DNA of 64,000 nucleotides from UKL13-2 sp043773745 (GTDB lineage Bacteria > Pseudomonadota > Gammaproteobacteria > Burkholderiales > Usitatibacteraceae). Location of the stretch: the NCBI GenBank assembly GCA_043773745.1, contig JAYVEV010000116.1, positions 55,701 to 119,700 of the forward strand, in the 5' to 3' direction. The position numbers were made by a program, and so were the translations under genes. This document shows, piece after piece, positions 25,165 to 34,587 of the stretch (position 1 is its first letter; every line of letters starts with the position of its first letter). Below the pieces are notes generated by a model. It was not told the DNA's origin, made no database searches, and saw nothing but the letters and a program-made list of their open reading frames with translations.

Positions 25165-28100
25165 ATGAATTTTTCCGAAATCTTTATCCGCCGACCTGTT
25201 GCTACCACACTGCTCACGATCGGTGTGGCGCTGGCAGGTGCGGTTGCATTCAAGCAACTGCCGGTAGCGCCGCTACCGCAGGTGGATTTTCCAACGATTT
25301 CGGTTTCAGCCGGACTGCCGGGGGCGAGCCCGGAAGTAATGGCGGCAACCGTGGCAACCCCGCTGGAACGCTCGCTGGGGCGCATTGCGGGTGTGACCGA
25401 AATTACTTCCTCATCGTCACTGGGTAGTACCAACATCACATTACAGTTTGATTTGAGCCGTAATATTGATGGCGCCGCACGCGAAGTTCAGGCCGCGATT
25501 CAAGCAGCGCGCGCAGATTTACCCACCAGCCTGCCCTCGAATCCCACTTACCGGAAAGTGAATCCGTCGGATGCGCCGGTGATGATATTGGCGCTTACCT
25601 CGGATACGCTGACGCAGGGCCAGATGTACGATGCCGCATCGACCATACTGGCGCAAAAATTATCGCAGGTCGGCGGCGTTGGCCAAGTAACGGTGGGCGG
25701 ATCGTCGCTCCCTGCGGTGCGAGTTGAGCTCAATCCCACCGCGCTTAACCGGCTAGCCATTGGCTTCGATGAAGTGCGTACCGCCATCACCAATAACAAC
25801 GCCAATCGTCCTAAAGGACTGGTTGAAGATGGCGATAAAAGCTGGCAAATTTACGCCAATGATCAAGCTAAAAAAGCGGCAGATTATTTACCGATTATCG
25901 TCGCCTACCGCAATGGCTCGGCGGTGCGACTGAGTGATGTGGGCGGCGTCGTTGATTCAGTACAAGACATACGAAACTACGGCACCGCCAATGGCAAACC
26001 CTCCGTGGTGTTGCTGATCAACCGGCAACCCAATGCAAATATTATCGAAACGGTTGATCGTATCCAGGCAATGTTGCCGCAATTGCGTGCTTCCATTCCC
26101 GCCTCGATCAATCTGCAGGTTGCACTTGAGCGCACCACCACCATTCGCGCCAGCTTGCGCGAGGTGGAGCGCACGCTGGTAATCTCGATGGGCTTGGTCA
26201 TCATGGTGGTTTTTTTGTTTTTGCGGAATTTTCGCGCCACGTTAATTCCGGCAGTGGCGGTGCCCGTGTCACTGATCGGCACCTTCAGCATCATGTATGC
26301 CGCCGGTTACAGCCTCAACAATTTATCTTTAATGGCCATGACCATCGCAACTGGTTTCGTGGTTGACGATGCCATCGTGGTGCTGGAAAACGTCACCCGT
26401 CATATCGAGAAAGGCATGACCCCATTCGAGGCGGCCATCAAAGGCTCCCGCGAAGTCAGCTTTACGGTGGTGTCAATGTCCATCTCCCTGATCGCCGTGT
26501 TTATTCCCATTCTTTTGATGGGCGGCATAATTGGCCGTCTGTTCCGTGAGTTTGCGGTCACGCTCTCTGTCGCGATTCTGGTCTCACTGGTGGTGTCGGT
26601 GACCACCACACCGATGATGTGCGCCCGACTGCTGCGAGCCAAAAAGACGGAGAACGAGATTGAGCCCGCGAAATCCCAACATCGTCTGGCCAAATTGGGG
26701 CGCAGGATTTCGACCGGCACCGAAGTTTTTTTTGCATCGATACTGCGCGGTTATGAGCGCAGCCTTGGCTGGGTACTGCGCCATCCGTTGCTCGTTGTTA
26801 TTACGCTGGTCGCCACCATCGGTTCCAATATTTATCTTTATGTGATCGTGCCCAAAGGCTTTTTGCCACAGCAAGATACCGGGCGAATTATTGGCGGCAT
26901 TCAGGGCGACCAGAGCATTTCATTCCAGGCGATGCAGGGCAAGCTGGGAGAATTTGTCGATATCGTCATGCAAGACCCCAGCGTGGATAACGTGATTGCG
27001 TTTACCGGTGGCGGCCAGCGTAATGGTGGGCGTATGTTCATCGCCTTAAAGCCGCTGAAGGAGCGCAAAAACTCGGCCGATGCGATCGTGGCACGACTGC
27101 GTCCCAAGCTTTCAAAAGTGGCGGGGGCCAATTTATTTTTGCAGCCGGTTCAGGATTTTCGGGCCGGTGGCCGGCAGTCAAATTCAGCCTACCAGTTCAC
27201 CTTGCAGGCCGATGATCTGACCGAGTTGCGAACCTGGACACCACGTTTGCAACAAGCTTTGCAGGACGTCAAAGAAGTGGCCGATGTGAACTCCGACCAG
27301 CAGGAACGCGGTCTGCAAATGAGTCTGGTGATTGATCGCCCAACCGCTTCGCGTCTTGGCGTGACCACGCGCGCGATCGATACCGCGCTTTATCTGGCTT
27401 ATGGGCAAGCCGTGGTATCGACTATTTACGCAACACTGAATCAATACCGAGTGGTGATGGAAGTTGCTCCTGAATATTGGCAAAGCCCGGAATCACTCAA
27501 CGGTATTTATGTGCTCTCGCCCACCCGCGGGCAGGTCCCACTTTCTGCCTTTTCGCGTTACGAACCGACCACCGCAGCGCTGTCCGTCAATCGCCAAAGC
27601 CAGTTTGCTGCGACCACGATTTCGTTTAATTTGCCCGAGGGCGTATCGCTATCGACAGCCGTACAAGCGATGCGGGATACAATGGCGAAAATTGGCATGC
27701 CCAGCACCATTACCGGCAGCTTTCAGGGCACCGCTCGCACCTTTCAACAGGGGCTGGATAGCCAGCCATGGCTGATCCTGGCAGCGCTAATTACGGTGTA
27801 TATCGTGCTCGGCATTTTGTATGAAAGTTATATCCACCCCTTGACGATTTTATCCACCTTGCCCTCAGCGGGTGTGGGTGCGCTGCTCGCGCTATTGGCC
27901 ACCGGCACCGAGCTTTCAATCATCGCGCTGATTGGTGTGATCTTGTTAATTGGTATCGTCAAAAAGAATGCGATATTGATGATCGATTTTGCGCTGGATG
28001 CCGAGCGCACATTGGGCCTCTCGCCGCATGATGCGATTTTCCAGGCCTGCTTGCTGCGCTTTCGCCCGATCATGATGACCACCATGGCGGCCTTGCTGGG

Positions 28101-28335
28101 CGCTATTCCACTAGCCATTGGTTTCGGCGATGGCGCGGAGTTGCGTACCCCGCTGGGCATTTCGATTGTGGGCGGCTTGCTGGTGAGCCAGTTATTGACG
28201 CTATACACCACGCCGGTGGTGTATTTATATCTGGATCGTTTTCGGCATTGGGGTCTGCGCCGCTTCAAGCGCAATAAAGAAAATGCAGTCCCCCATACCG
28301 GCAATGCCGACAATATTGTTTTGGAGAACCAATGA
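25165..28335 (+). CDS. mdtC: RND multidrug efflux permease, MdtC-like
   Basis: This is the second RND pump of the operon, 1056 residues, starting NFSEIFIRRPVATTLLTIG. The TM4 aspartate pair is present in ATGFVVDDAIVVLENV. The segments LPGASPEVM, PKGFLPQQDTGRI and YESYIHPLTILSTLPSAGVG match the MdtB/MdtC family. It differs from its partner (about half of residues by eye), as MdtB and MdtC do in E. coli, where the working unit is a B2C heterotrimer. Its stop overlaps the start of the outer-membrane factor by 4 bp. Confidence 0.92.
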   Translation: MNFSEIFIRRPVATTLLTIGVALAGAVAFKQLPVAPLPQVDFPTISVSAGLPGASPEVMAATVATPLERSLGRIAGVTEITSSSSLGSTNITLQFDLSRNIDGAAREVQAAIQAARADLPTSLPSNPTYRKVNPSDAPVMILALTSDTLTQGQMYDAASTILAQKLSQVGGVGQVTVGGSSLPAVRVELNPTALNRLAIGFDEVRTAITNNNANRPKGLVEDGDKSWQIYANDQAKKAADYLPIIVAYRNGSAVRLSDVGGVVDSVQDIRNYGTANGKPSVVLLINRQPNANIIETVDRIQAMLPQLRASIPASINLQVALERTTTIRASLREVERTLVISMGLVIMVVFLFLRNFRATLIPAVAVPVSLIGTFSIMYAAGYSLNNLSLMAMTIATGFVVDDAIVVLENVTRHIEKGMTPFEAAIKGSREVSFTVVSMSISLIAVFIPILLMGGIIGRLFREFAVTLSVAILVSLVVSVTTTPMMCARLLRAKKTENEIEPAKSQHRLAKLGRRISTGTEVFFASILRGYERSLGWVLRHPLLVVITLVATIGSNIYLYVIVPKGFLPQQDTGRIIGGIQGDQSISFQAMQGKLGEFVDIVMQDPSVDNVIAFTGGGQRNGGRMFIALKPLKERKNSADAIVARLRPKLSKVAGANLFLQPVQDFRAGGRQSNSAYQFTLQADDLTELRTWTPRLQQALQDVKEVADVNSDQQERGLQMSLVIDRPTASRLGVTTRAIDTALYLAYGQAVVSTIYATLNQYRVVMEVAPEYWQSPESLNGIYVLSPTRGQVPLSAFSRYEPTTAALSVNRQSQFAATTISFNLPEGVSLSTAVQAMRDTMAKIGMPSTITGSFQGTARTFQQGLDSQPWLILAALITVYIVLGILYESYIHPLTILSTLPSAGVGALLALLATGTELSIIALIGVILLIGIVKKNAILMIDFALDAERTLGLSPHDAIFQACLLRFRPIMMTTMAALLGAIPLAIGFGDGAELRTPLGISIVGGLLVSQLLTLYTTPVVYLYLDRFRHWGLRRFKRNKENAVPHTGNADNIVLENQ

Positions 28336-29849
28336 ATCATCGTCAAAAATTAACTGGCGCTGCCTCAGTCTCAGTGCTGCTAATGACATTAACTTCATGC
28401 GCGGTTGGCCCCGATTACAAGCGTCCCGATATGACCACACAAGCAACACTAGCCACTTTCAAAGAGGCGCTTGGCTGGAAAGTGGCAGCTCCCAATGATG
28501 CAATAACACGCGGCAAATGGTGGGAGGCATTTGGCGATACCCCGCTAAACGCGCTGGTCGAGAAAGTCGATATCAATAATCAAAATCTGAAAATCGCCGA
28601 GGCCAAATATCGTCAGGCACAAGCATTAAGCAGCTCGGTGCAATCCAGTTTTTTCCCCACGATTTCTGCCAATGCCAGCGAAACACGCAGCCGCGCCGCT
28701 TCCGGAAACACCAACAGAACTGCGAGCACAACTGGCTCAAGCACCAACACTGGCGTGGCCTCCGGCAATACTTTCCCCGTCTCAACCAACCATAATTTAA
28801 GCGCTAACTTTAGTTGGGAACTGGATGTATGGGGACGTATTCGCCGACAGGTGGAAGCCAGCGATGCCAGTCGTCAAGCGAGCGCGGCTGATTTGGAATC
28901 GGCCCGCTTATCGGCACAATCTGATTTGGCCTTCAACTATTTTCAGTTGCGCATTAACGATGCCCAGAAGCAACTGCTCAACGATACCGTGGATGCCTAC
29001 GCAAAATCGCTGGAGCTGACCAAGAACCGCTATAACGTTGGCGTCGCCGGCAAGGTTGACGTCGCGCAGGCAGAAACACAACTCAAAAGCGCGCAGGCGC
29101 AAGCGATTGATTTTGGTGTTCAACGCGCTCAACTAGAGCACGCTATTGCACTTTTAGTTGGCCAGGCGCCCGGCAATTTTTCGTTGCCGGAATTAAAATG
29201 GAATATTGCAGTACCGGCTATCCCGCTGGCATTGCCATCCAGCTTGCTTGAGCGCCGCCCCGACATCGCCGGAGCAGAGCGACGTGTCGCCGCTGCAAAC
29301 GCCCAAATTGGAGTCGCCAAGGCCGCTTATTACCCCACGCTTTCCCTTACTGGCAATGGCGGCTACAGCAGCCCGAGCCTGGCGAATTGGATCAGTGCAC
29401 CCAATCGATTCTGGTCGCTTGGTCCATCACTCGCCGAAACCATTTTTGACTTCGGCAAACGCGGTGCCGTGACAGATCAAGCCGTGGCAGTCTACGATCA
29501 GAGCGTCGCAACTTATCGCCAAACTGTGTTGCAGGCTTTTCAAGAGGTTGAGGACAACCTTGCCGCACTGCGCATTCTCGAGACAGAAGCGACAGTGCAG
29601 GAAGAAGCTGTAAAAGCTGCCCTTGAATCGGTAGCCCTCACACTGAATCAATACAAAGCGGGAACCGTGAGTTACCTGAATGTGGTGAGTGTACAAACTG
29701 CACTGCTATCAAACGAACGAACGGCCATGACACTAACAGGACGACGATTGACTGCTTCAGTCGGGCTGATCAAGGCGCTGGGTGGCGGGTGGCACAACAC
29801 TGACAGTGGCGCTGACGGTAGCACTGACGCTGTCACCAAACCGCTTTAG
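28332..29849 (+). CDS. outer-membrane efflux lipoprotein, NodT/OprM family
   Basis: This TolC-like outer-membrane channel closes the tripartite pump encoded by the three genes before it. The lipobox LTSC places the lipidated Cys at 23, followed by AVGPDYKRPD, the classic OprM-family start. Two copies of the outer-membrane-efflux repeat are present (about 60-270 and 280-480), with the marker SLLERRPDIAGAERRVAAANAQIG at the start of the second. The length of 505 residues is typical. The 4-bp overlap with the permease gene shows translational coupling. A Thr/Ser-rich insert (about 115-150) is in a surface-loop position. Confidence 0.92.
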   Translation: MNHRQKLTGAASVSVLLMTLTSCAVGPDYKRPDMTTQATLATFKEALGWKVAAPNDAITRGKWWEAFGDTPLNALVEKVDINNQNLKIAEAKYRQAQALSSSVQSSFFPTISANASETRSRAASGNTNRTASTTGSSTNTGVASGNTFPVSTNHNLSANFSWELDVWGRIRRQVEASDASRQASAADLESARLSAQSDLAFNYFQLRINDAQKQLLNDTVDAYAKSLELTKNRYNVGVAGKVDVAQAETQLKSAQAQAIDFGVQRAQLEHAIALLVGQAPGNFSLPELKWNIAVPAIPLALPSSLLERRPDIAGAERRVAAANAQIGVAKAAYYPTLSLTGNGGYSSPSLANWISAPNRFWSLGPSLAETIFDFGKRGAVTDQAVAVYDQSVATYRQTVLQAFQEVEDNLAALRILETEATVQEEAVKAALESVALTLNQYKAGTVSYLNVVSVQTALLSNERTAMTLTGRRLTASVGLIKALGGGWHNTDSGADGSTDAVTKPL

Positions 29850-29964
29850 CAATTTAGTTTTGTTAATGGCGATTTGTAGTTGGATAGCTCAGAACCCGCA
29901 GGCGGCAAAGCGCTGACAATGTGCTTGAAATGCAGCGCCGAAAGACTCAAGCCATGTAAGCTGT

Positions 29965-31281
29965 TTAAGGCGTCCGCATTCGTTTCAATGTTTCCCGATA
30001 CGGTTTCAATCCGGCAGAGAGAAATCCGATCGCCACCAAGTTAGCAATGGTGCCCACAATCAACATCGACCATTTGAGATCGAGATCGTTGGCAAATACT
30101 TTGTCAGTCACAAGTGCAACTGCAGTTGGACCAACGCCAAGCCCGATCAGGTTAACAATGAATAAATAAACGGCCGAGGTCTGACCGCGCATCTGGTTGG
30201 GGACAATTTCCTGTATCGCCGAGGGCGCTGCGCCGAACGGCATACCGAGCGCAAACACCGCCGGCACCATCAAGACTGCGGCGAGCGTGCCGCTATCAGC
30301 GAGCAGATAAACACCGCCGAGCATCGCGACAGCGGATGCGAGAATACCCACGCGCAGCGCAGCATCCGTTTTTCCCTGCTTGAGCCAGTGGTCAGTTAGC
30401 CATCCACCGAAGAGAATGCCAGCGCAACCGAATACCATCACGATAAGGCCATAAGTGATACCAACCTCGCCCGCGTTCCAATTAAAGGTGCGGATGAAAA
30501 AACTGGGCACCCAGGCTGATGTGCCATACGAACAGAATGCAAGCATCGCGAAGCCCATGTTGTGACACAGCACGGTGCGGCGATTTTCCCACAGGTGTGC
30601 AAGCACCGTGCCGAACGGCACCCCAGCCGAAACGTGCCCGCTATCACGAGGTGGTTCGCGCACCAGCAAAAAAGCCAGGCTGAACAGGAGGCCACTACCA
30701 CCGAGCACAAAGAACACCATTTGCCATGGCCGCACATCACCGATCAATGGCAACGTGACCACGCCCTGCGCGTCCGCGAACTTTATGACCAAGCCGCCAA
30801 TCAGAAAGGCGAGGCCTGAGCCCAGAAAAATCCCCATCGAGTAAACGCTGATGGCAGTGGCACGTCGTCCCGGCGGAAAATAATCGGCGATCATCGAGTA
30901 GGCGGCCGGTGACAAGGTTGCCTCCCCCACGCCCACGCCAACGCGACACATAAATAATTGCCCGTAGGATTTTGCGAATCCGCACAGCCCCGTCATCAGA
31001 CTCCAGACCACCACCCCGGCCGCAATCAGCCCTCGACGGTTCCGGCTATCAGCGAGGCGACCAAGCGGGATGCCGAGAATGGTATAAAAAATCGCAAACG
31101 AAAACCCCATCAAGAGACTCATCTGGGTATCACTGATGCCGAGATCACGACGAACCGGCCCAACTAACAGATTCAGAATCTGCCGGTCGACAAAAGAAAA
31201 TACGTAAGCGAACATCAGAATCGCCACCACCAGCCATGGATAGACCATCGAGTTTTTATGAGTGGCTCTGTTGGTATCCAT
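29965..31281 (-). CDS. MFS transporter (Spinster-like)
   Basis: This is a 12-helix major-facilitator permease of 438 residues. FSFVDRQILNLLVGPVRRDL after the first helix, LGRLADSRNRRGLI in the first cytoplasmic loop, and GVGEATLSPAAYSMIADYFPPGRRATAIS in TM4-TM5 are typical of the Spinster/sphingolipid-transporter-like branch that is common in Burkholderiales and usually carries organic acids or aromatic compounds. AGGAGA lies about 8 nt before the ATG. It is monocistronic, convergent with the efflux operon, so no substrate can be inferred from context. Confidence 0.85.
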   Translation of the reverse strand: MDTNRATHKNSMVYPWLVVAILMFAYVFSFVDRQILNLLVGPVRRDLGISDTQMSLLMGFSFAIFYTILGIPLGRLADSRNRRGLIAAGVVVWSLMTGLCGFAKSYGQLFMCRVGVGVGEATLSPAAYSMIADYFPPGRRATAISVYSMGIFLGSGLAFLIGGLVIKFADAQGVVTLPLIGDVRPWQMVFFVLGGSGLLFSLAFLLVREPPRDSGHVSAGVPFGTVLAHLWENRRTVLCHNMGFAMLAFCSYGTSAWVPSFFIRTFNWNAGEVGITYGLIVMVFGCAGILFGGWLTDHWLKQGKTDAALRVGILASAVAMLGGVYLLADSGTLAAVLMVPAVFALGMPFGAAPSAIQEIVPNQMRGQTSAVYLFIVNLIGLGVGPTAVALVTDKVFANDLDLKWSMLIVGTIANLVAIGFLSAGLKPYRETLKRMRTP

Positions 31282-31403
31282 GCGGCTTTTCTCCTGACAA
31301 AAGTCTTGGCTGAAGTTACCTGGGCTGTCTATACATTGCTAGAACTGACTGACTCGCTGACTAAGCCACTATATTTTTGGCATGCTTGAACATACCAAAA
31401 TTG

Positions 31404-32534
31404 TTAACGGCGTAACGCATGCGTTTTGTTTGCATGTTCCGCTTTTTCTTTAGCAAGCTTTTCTTTCTTTTCTTCTTCTAATGCCGCTTTCTTTTCAGCT
31501 TTTTTTATATCTGCTTCTTGCTTGGTTTTTTTTCTAGCTGCTTGAGCGTCAGCTCTGGTCTTATTTGCTTCTTCTTGCTTGGCAGCTTTTTTAGCAGCAC
31601 GATCAGCCTGAGCTGCTTTCTTGACGTTAGCCTTGGCATTTGCATTTGCATTTGCATTTGCATCCCGTCGCTTCATGATTTCCGCCTTGCGCGTCTCGCG
31701 CCGTTGCGTGATCAGTTTTTGTACAGCGTCATGCTTGCCCTCTAATAGTCGCTCGTTGCGCGTTGTTTTAAAAAAAGCCGGTACTTCTTGCAATTTGCGC
31801 GGCGCACTATTGCCACCGTGCGGCACAAATCCAGCTTGATTGGGAGCTATTTCGGCACGGCCTTGCGGCGTTTTGATCACGCTGCCTCCGGCATTGACCT
31901 TATCATACGTTCCCGCCTCGCCATCAGCTGAGCCCGCCGGAATGACCAATGGCTCGTGATCAGTGCCGCGAATACCAATGGTTGCATTCGGCGTTCGCAC
32001 TATATATTTTTCGCGATTGAATTTGCCGATCCAGCCTGTAACTGAGCGAAAGCTGCCTTGCAATAAGCCAAAAACGCCCGCGTCCAAATCATTGCCTTTG
32101 GCCTGGTATTTCACGATCTTCATTTTAGTGTTGGGGCGTATTGCCATGTAGCCACCGTCTTCCATATCCAGATGCAGCTCGCCATCCTTGCCTGTGACGA
32201 TCGAATCACCCTCGGCTAACACGTCACCAATTTTCACTTTTCGACGTTGATTTTTACCCGCAATCACCGTCACGTCGCCTTCGACCAGAGCGACCTTGGC
32301 CGCATCATTTACCTCAACTATTTTTGGCTCGTTAGCAGGTGGTGGCGTTGGCGTATTGGCTGTCGTTGAATTCACGCCGGCCTGCACGGGTTGCAGACTA
32401 GTCGATGCTTGTGGTGCCGCAGCTGGTTTTGCGGGCAAAACTGGCTGCGCCCAAACGATGTTCAGGCATAGCGTCACTACCGCTACCAGGCCATAAGAAA
32501 GTTCATTGAAATAATAACGGCGGCAATTAACCAT
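31404..32534 (-). CDS. exported FecR-domain protein with long charged helical tail
   Basis: An N-terminal signal (cleavage near NIVWAQ) precedes a Pro/Ala/Thr-rich linker. A FecR domain (PF04773, about residues 80-190) follows, with VEGDVTVIAGKNQRRKVKIGD, GDSIVTGKDGELHLDMEDGG and TPNATIGIRGTDHEP. From about 255 to the end the protein is a Lys/Glu/Ala-rich coiled coil with an Asn-Ala repeat. FecR domains of this stand-alone periplasmic type bind envelope or polymer partners; they are not the membrane sigma regulator FecR, as there is no TM segment beyond the signal. The tail resembles TolA-like spacer helices. Function unknown. Confidence 0.78.
   Translation of the reverse strand: MVNCRRYYFNELSYGLVAVVTLCLNIVWAQPVLPAKPAAAPQASTSLQPVQAGVNSTTANTPTPPPANEPKIVEVNDAAKVALVEGDVTVIAGKNQRRKVKIGDVLAEGDSIVTGKDGELHLDMEDGGYMAIRPNTKMKIVKYQAKGNDLDAGVFGLLQGSFRSVTGWIGKFNREKYIVRTPNATIGIRGTDHEPLVIPAGSADGEAGTYDKVNAGGSVIKTPQGRAEIAPNQAGFVPHGGNSAPRKLQEVPAFFKTTRNERLLEGKHDAVQKLITQRRETRKAEIMKRRDANANANANAKANVKKAAQADRAAKKAAKQEEANKTRADAQAARKKTKQEADIKKAEKKAALEEEKKEKLAKEKAEHANKTHALRR
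31636..31663. repeat. hexanucleotide tandem repeat inside the FecR-domain gene
   Basis: GCATTT is repeated four full times (31636-31659) plus GCAT. On the coding strand it encodes alternating Asn and Ala. The unit is six bases, so gain or loss of copies keeps the reading frame and changes the tail by two residues per unit. Confidence 0.85.
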
Positions 32535-32585
32535 GATTTTCCTGCTCTCAAATCCATACGTTTATAAAGTACCGCAACCGGTTCA

Positions 32586-33545
32586 CTAGGCCTGCATCAT
32601 CGGCGTCAACAGACCGCTGACATTATCCAGCTTCACTGCTCCATTGGCGATCAAATCTTTCATCAGCATAGCGGCCATCTGATCATAGCTCTGTCCCAAA
32701 AACCGTTCACTCATATCACGATAAACTGGCACGTCCGCCAGATATTCAGGCAGTGCAGAAAACGCTATTGCACCTTTATCCAGCAGCGCAAAAACAAACA
32801 GCGTCTTGACCACATGCCGTGCATTTTTTGCCGGATCTTTTTCGAATGCAATGAGTCTTGAGCGGGTAAACTCCAACGCTTTGGCTACATTCACAAATGG
32901 CGCCCCATGGCCCGGGATTATCAGCCGCGGGTTCAGCGCTTCAATCACGTCAAGTGTCGCAAACGCCGCGTGGATAGGCGTGTTTGAGCCACTTTCAACG
33001 GATAAATCGGCGGCTTCAGAAGGCCATACAAAACCCATTCCCCGCTCCCACAGTGCGTCACCCGTAATTAGAATTCTTTCCGCTTCACACCAAAAAAGCA
33101 GCGCGCCCATATCGTGTCCGGGCGCGGCGATGGCCTGCCATTTCAAGCCACCCGCATCAAAATCTTCACCCGCCGCAATCGTGTCATCAAATTCAAATTG
33201 TTCGGCGTACTGGTCTGTTTCTAGCGACCAGCAGCTTTGCGCCGTCCACGGCGTTACGTGCTCAACTTCGCCCGCCGGAATGGTGATGCGGCAGGCATAG
33301 TGCGCGCGCAACCTGCGGTTGCCACCCATATGATCGCTATGGCAATGGGTATTGATGAGCCGGTGTAGCGGTTGCTGGTCAAGCGCCTTGACGACCAGGC
33401 GCAATGTTTCATTGGCATGCCGACCATAGCCGCTATCGATCAGCACATTTTGATCGGCGGCAGTCATCAGAATTTGGTTGCAATTAAGCCAACCGCGTTC
33501 GATCACGGTGACATCGTCAATTATTGAATGAAATTGTTCAGTCAT
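32586..33545 (-). CDS. MBL-fold metallo-hydrolase
   Basis: This cytoplasmic metallo-beta-lactamase-fold hydrolase has 319 residues. The metal motif is complete: NTHCHSDHMGG gives His67, His69, Asp71 and His72. Further ligands are the histidine in APGHDMG, the aspartate in LITGDALWERG, and the histidine in IIPGHGAPF. The C-terminal 80 residues are helical. Members include thioesterases, glyoxalase-II-like and quinoprotein-relay proteins. It is divergent from the branched-chain degradation operon, which makes a CoA-thioester substrate conceivable, but nothing in the sequence proves it. Confidence 0.8.
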   Translation of the reverse strand: MTEQFHSIIDDVTVIERGWLNCNQILMTAADQNVLIDSGYGRHANETLRLVVKALDQQPLHRLINTHCHSDHMGGNRRLRAHYACRITIPAGEVEHVTPWTAQSCWSLETDQYAEQFEFDDTIAAGEDFDAGGLKWQAIAAPGHDMGALLFWCEAERILITGDALWERGMGFVWPSEAADLSVESGSNTPIHAAFATLDVIEALNPRLIIPGHGAPFVNVAKALEFTRSRLIAFEKDPAKNARHVVKTLFVFALLDKGAIAFSALPEYLADVPVYRDMSERFLGQSYDQMAAMLMKDLIANGAVKLDNVSGLLTPMMQA

Positions 33546-33671
33546 TTCTCAGGTGTCAGGGCATTGGTATTGAAGGATAAGCCCAACCCTATCACGTTCT
33601 CTTTCAAGCGTGACCCATCGTTATAAAGACGAAGGAATAGCGCGGGACGCGGGCGCGCGAACCGCGCCAGT

Positions 33672-33677
33672 TATAAT
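33672..33677 (+). promoter_or_regulatory. TATAAT -10 box before the leucine/isoleucine degradation genes
   Basis: A perfect TATAAT lies 60 nt before the first gene of the long rightward set. No TTGACA-like -35 is present at 16-18 nt, where the sequence is GC-rich. This pattern suits a promoter that needs an activator, but no activator site could be identified. Confidence 0.4.
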
Positions 33678-33737
33678 TAGTGTCGCAGTTAAAACACAAA
33701 GCCAGTCTCTTTACCTCGCAAACGGAACCTAAACATC

Positions 33738-34505
33738 ATGCAAATTCAAAATCACACCTTTCTAGTCGCCGGTGGCGGCTCAGGCTTGGGCGCGGCGACC
33801 GCGCGCCTGCTGATTGCAAACGGCGGTAACGTGGTGCTCGCCGACATCAACAAAGAAGGCGGCGAAAAAATGGCCACCGAGCTGGGTAAACAAGCGAAAT
33901 TCATTGAAACCAATGTTACCGACGAAGCCAGTGTGCAGGCAGCGGTTGATCTTTGCACCTCTGCTTTTGGCGGCATTCACGGAGTATTGAACTGTGCAGG
34001 TGTCGCGCCCGGTGAGCGGGTGGTGGGCAAAACGGGGCCGCATTCACTCGCCAATTTTTTACGCACCATCAGCATTAATTTAATCGGCACTTTCAATGTG
34101 ATACGCCTCGCTGCCGCCGCAATGTGCGCGCAGGCACCGGCTGCAAACGGCGAGCGCGGCGTCATTATTAATACCTCATCCGTCGCCTCATTTGAAGGGC
34201 AGATCGGCCAAGCCGGTTACGCGGCATCAAAAGCAGGCGTGAATGGCATGACCTTGCCGATTGCGCGCGAACTGGCGAAATTTGGCATCCGCGTAATGAC
34301 CATTGCACCCGGCATTTTCGATACACCCATGCTGCAGGGCATGAGCGAAGAAATCCGCGCATCGCTGGGCGCGCAAATCCCCTTTCCGGCCCGTTTGGGT
34401 CGCCCGGATGAGTATGCCGCGCTGGCGAAACACATCATCGAGAATGAAGTATTAAATGGTGAAGTAATCCGACTTGATGGCGCGATTCGGATGGGAGCGA
34501 AGTAA
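33738..34505 (+). CDS. SDR 3-hydroxyacyl-CoA dehydrogenase (2-methyl-3-hydroxybutyryl-CoA type)
   Basis: This short-chain dehydrogenase of 255 residues resembles human HSD17B10. The NAD-binding GGGSGLGAATA is at about 12-22 and acidic Asp in VLADINKEG supports NAD use. The catalytic residues are in NTSSVASFEG (Ser) and GYAASKAG (Tyr-x3-Lys). The C-terminal EVIRLDGAIRMGAK is highly characteristic of the bacterial HSD10 group. It would oxidise 2-methyl-3-hydroxybutyryl-CoA in isoleucine breakdown, or straight-chain 3-hydroxyacyl-CoA. It is the first gene of the degradation operon and is followed by isovaleryl-CoA dehydrogenase. Confidence 0.88.
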   Translation: MQIQNHTFLVAGGGSGLGAATARLLIANGGNVVLADINKEGGEKMATELGKQAKFIETNVTDEASVQAAVDLCTSAFGGIHGVLNCAGVAPGERVVGKTGPHSLANFLRTISINLIGTFNVIRLAAAAMCAQAPAANGERGVIINTSSVASFEGQIGQAGYAASKAGVNGMTLPIARELAKFGIRVMTIAPGIFDTPMLQGMSEEIRASLGAQIPFPARLGRPDEYAALAKHIIENEVLNGEVIRLDGAIRMGAK

Positions 34506-34587
34506 AGCAGTAAAATCACTGCCTGCACTCATAAAAAGCAAGACTCGGCCCAAGCGAGCCGGGCAAGACCGCCAATTTGGAGAAGCC

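Noticed and set aside
31636..31663. CRISPR-like repeat
   Set aside because: The units are six bases without spacers and are in-frame coding sequence.
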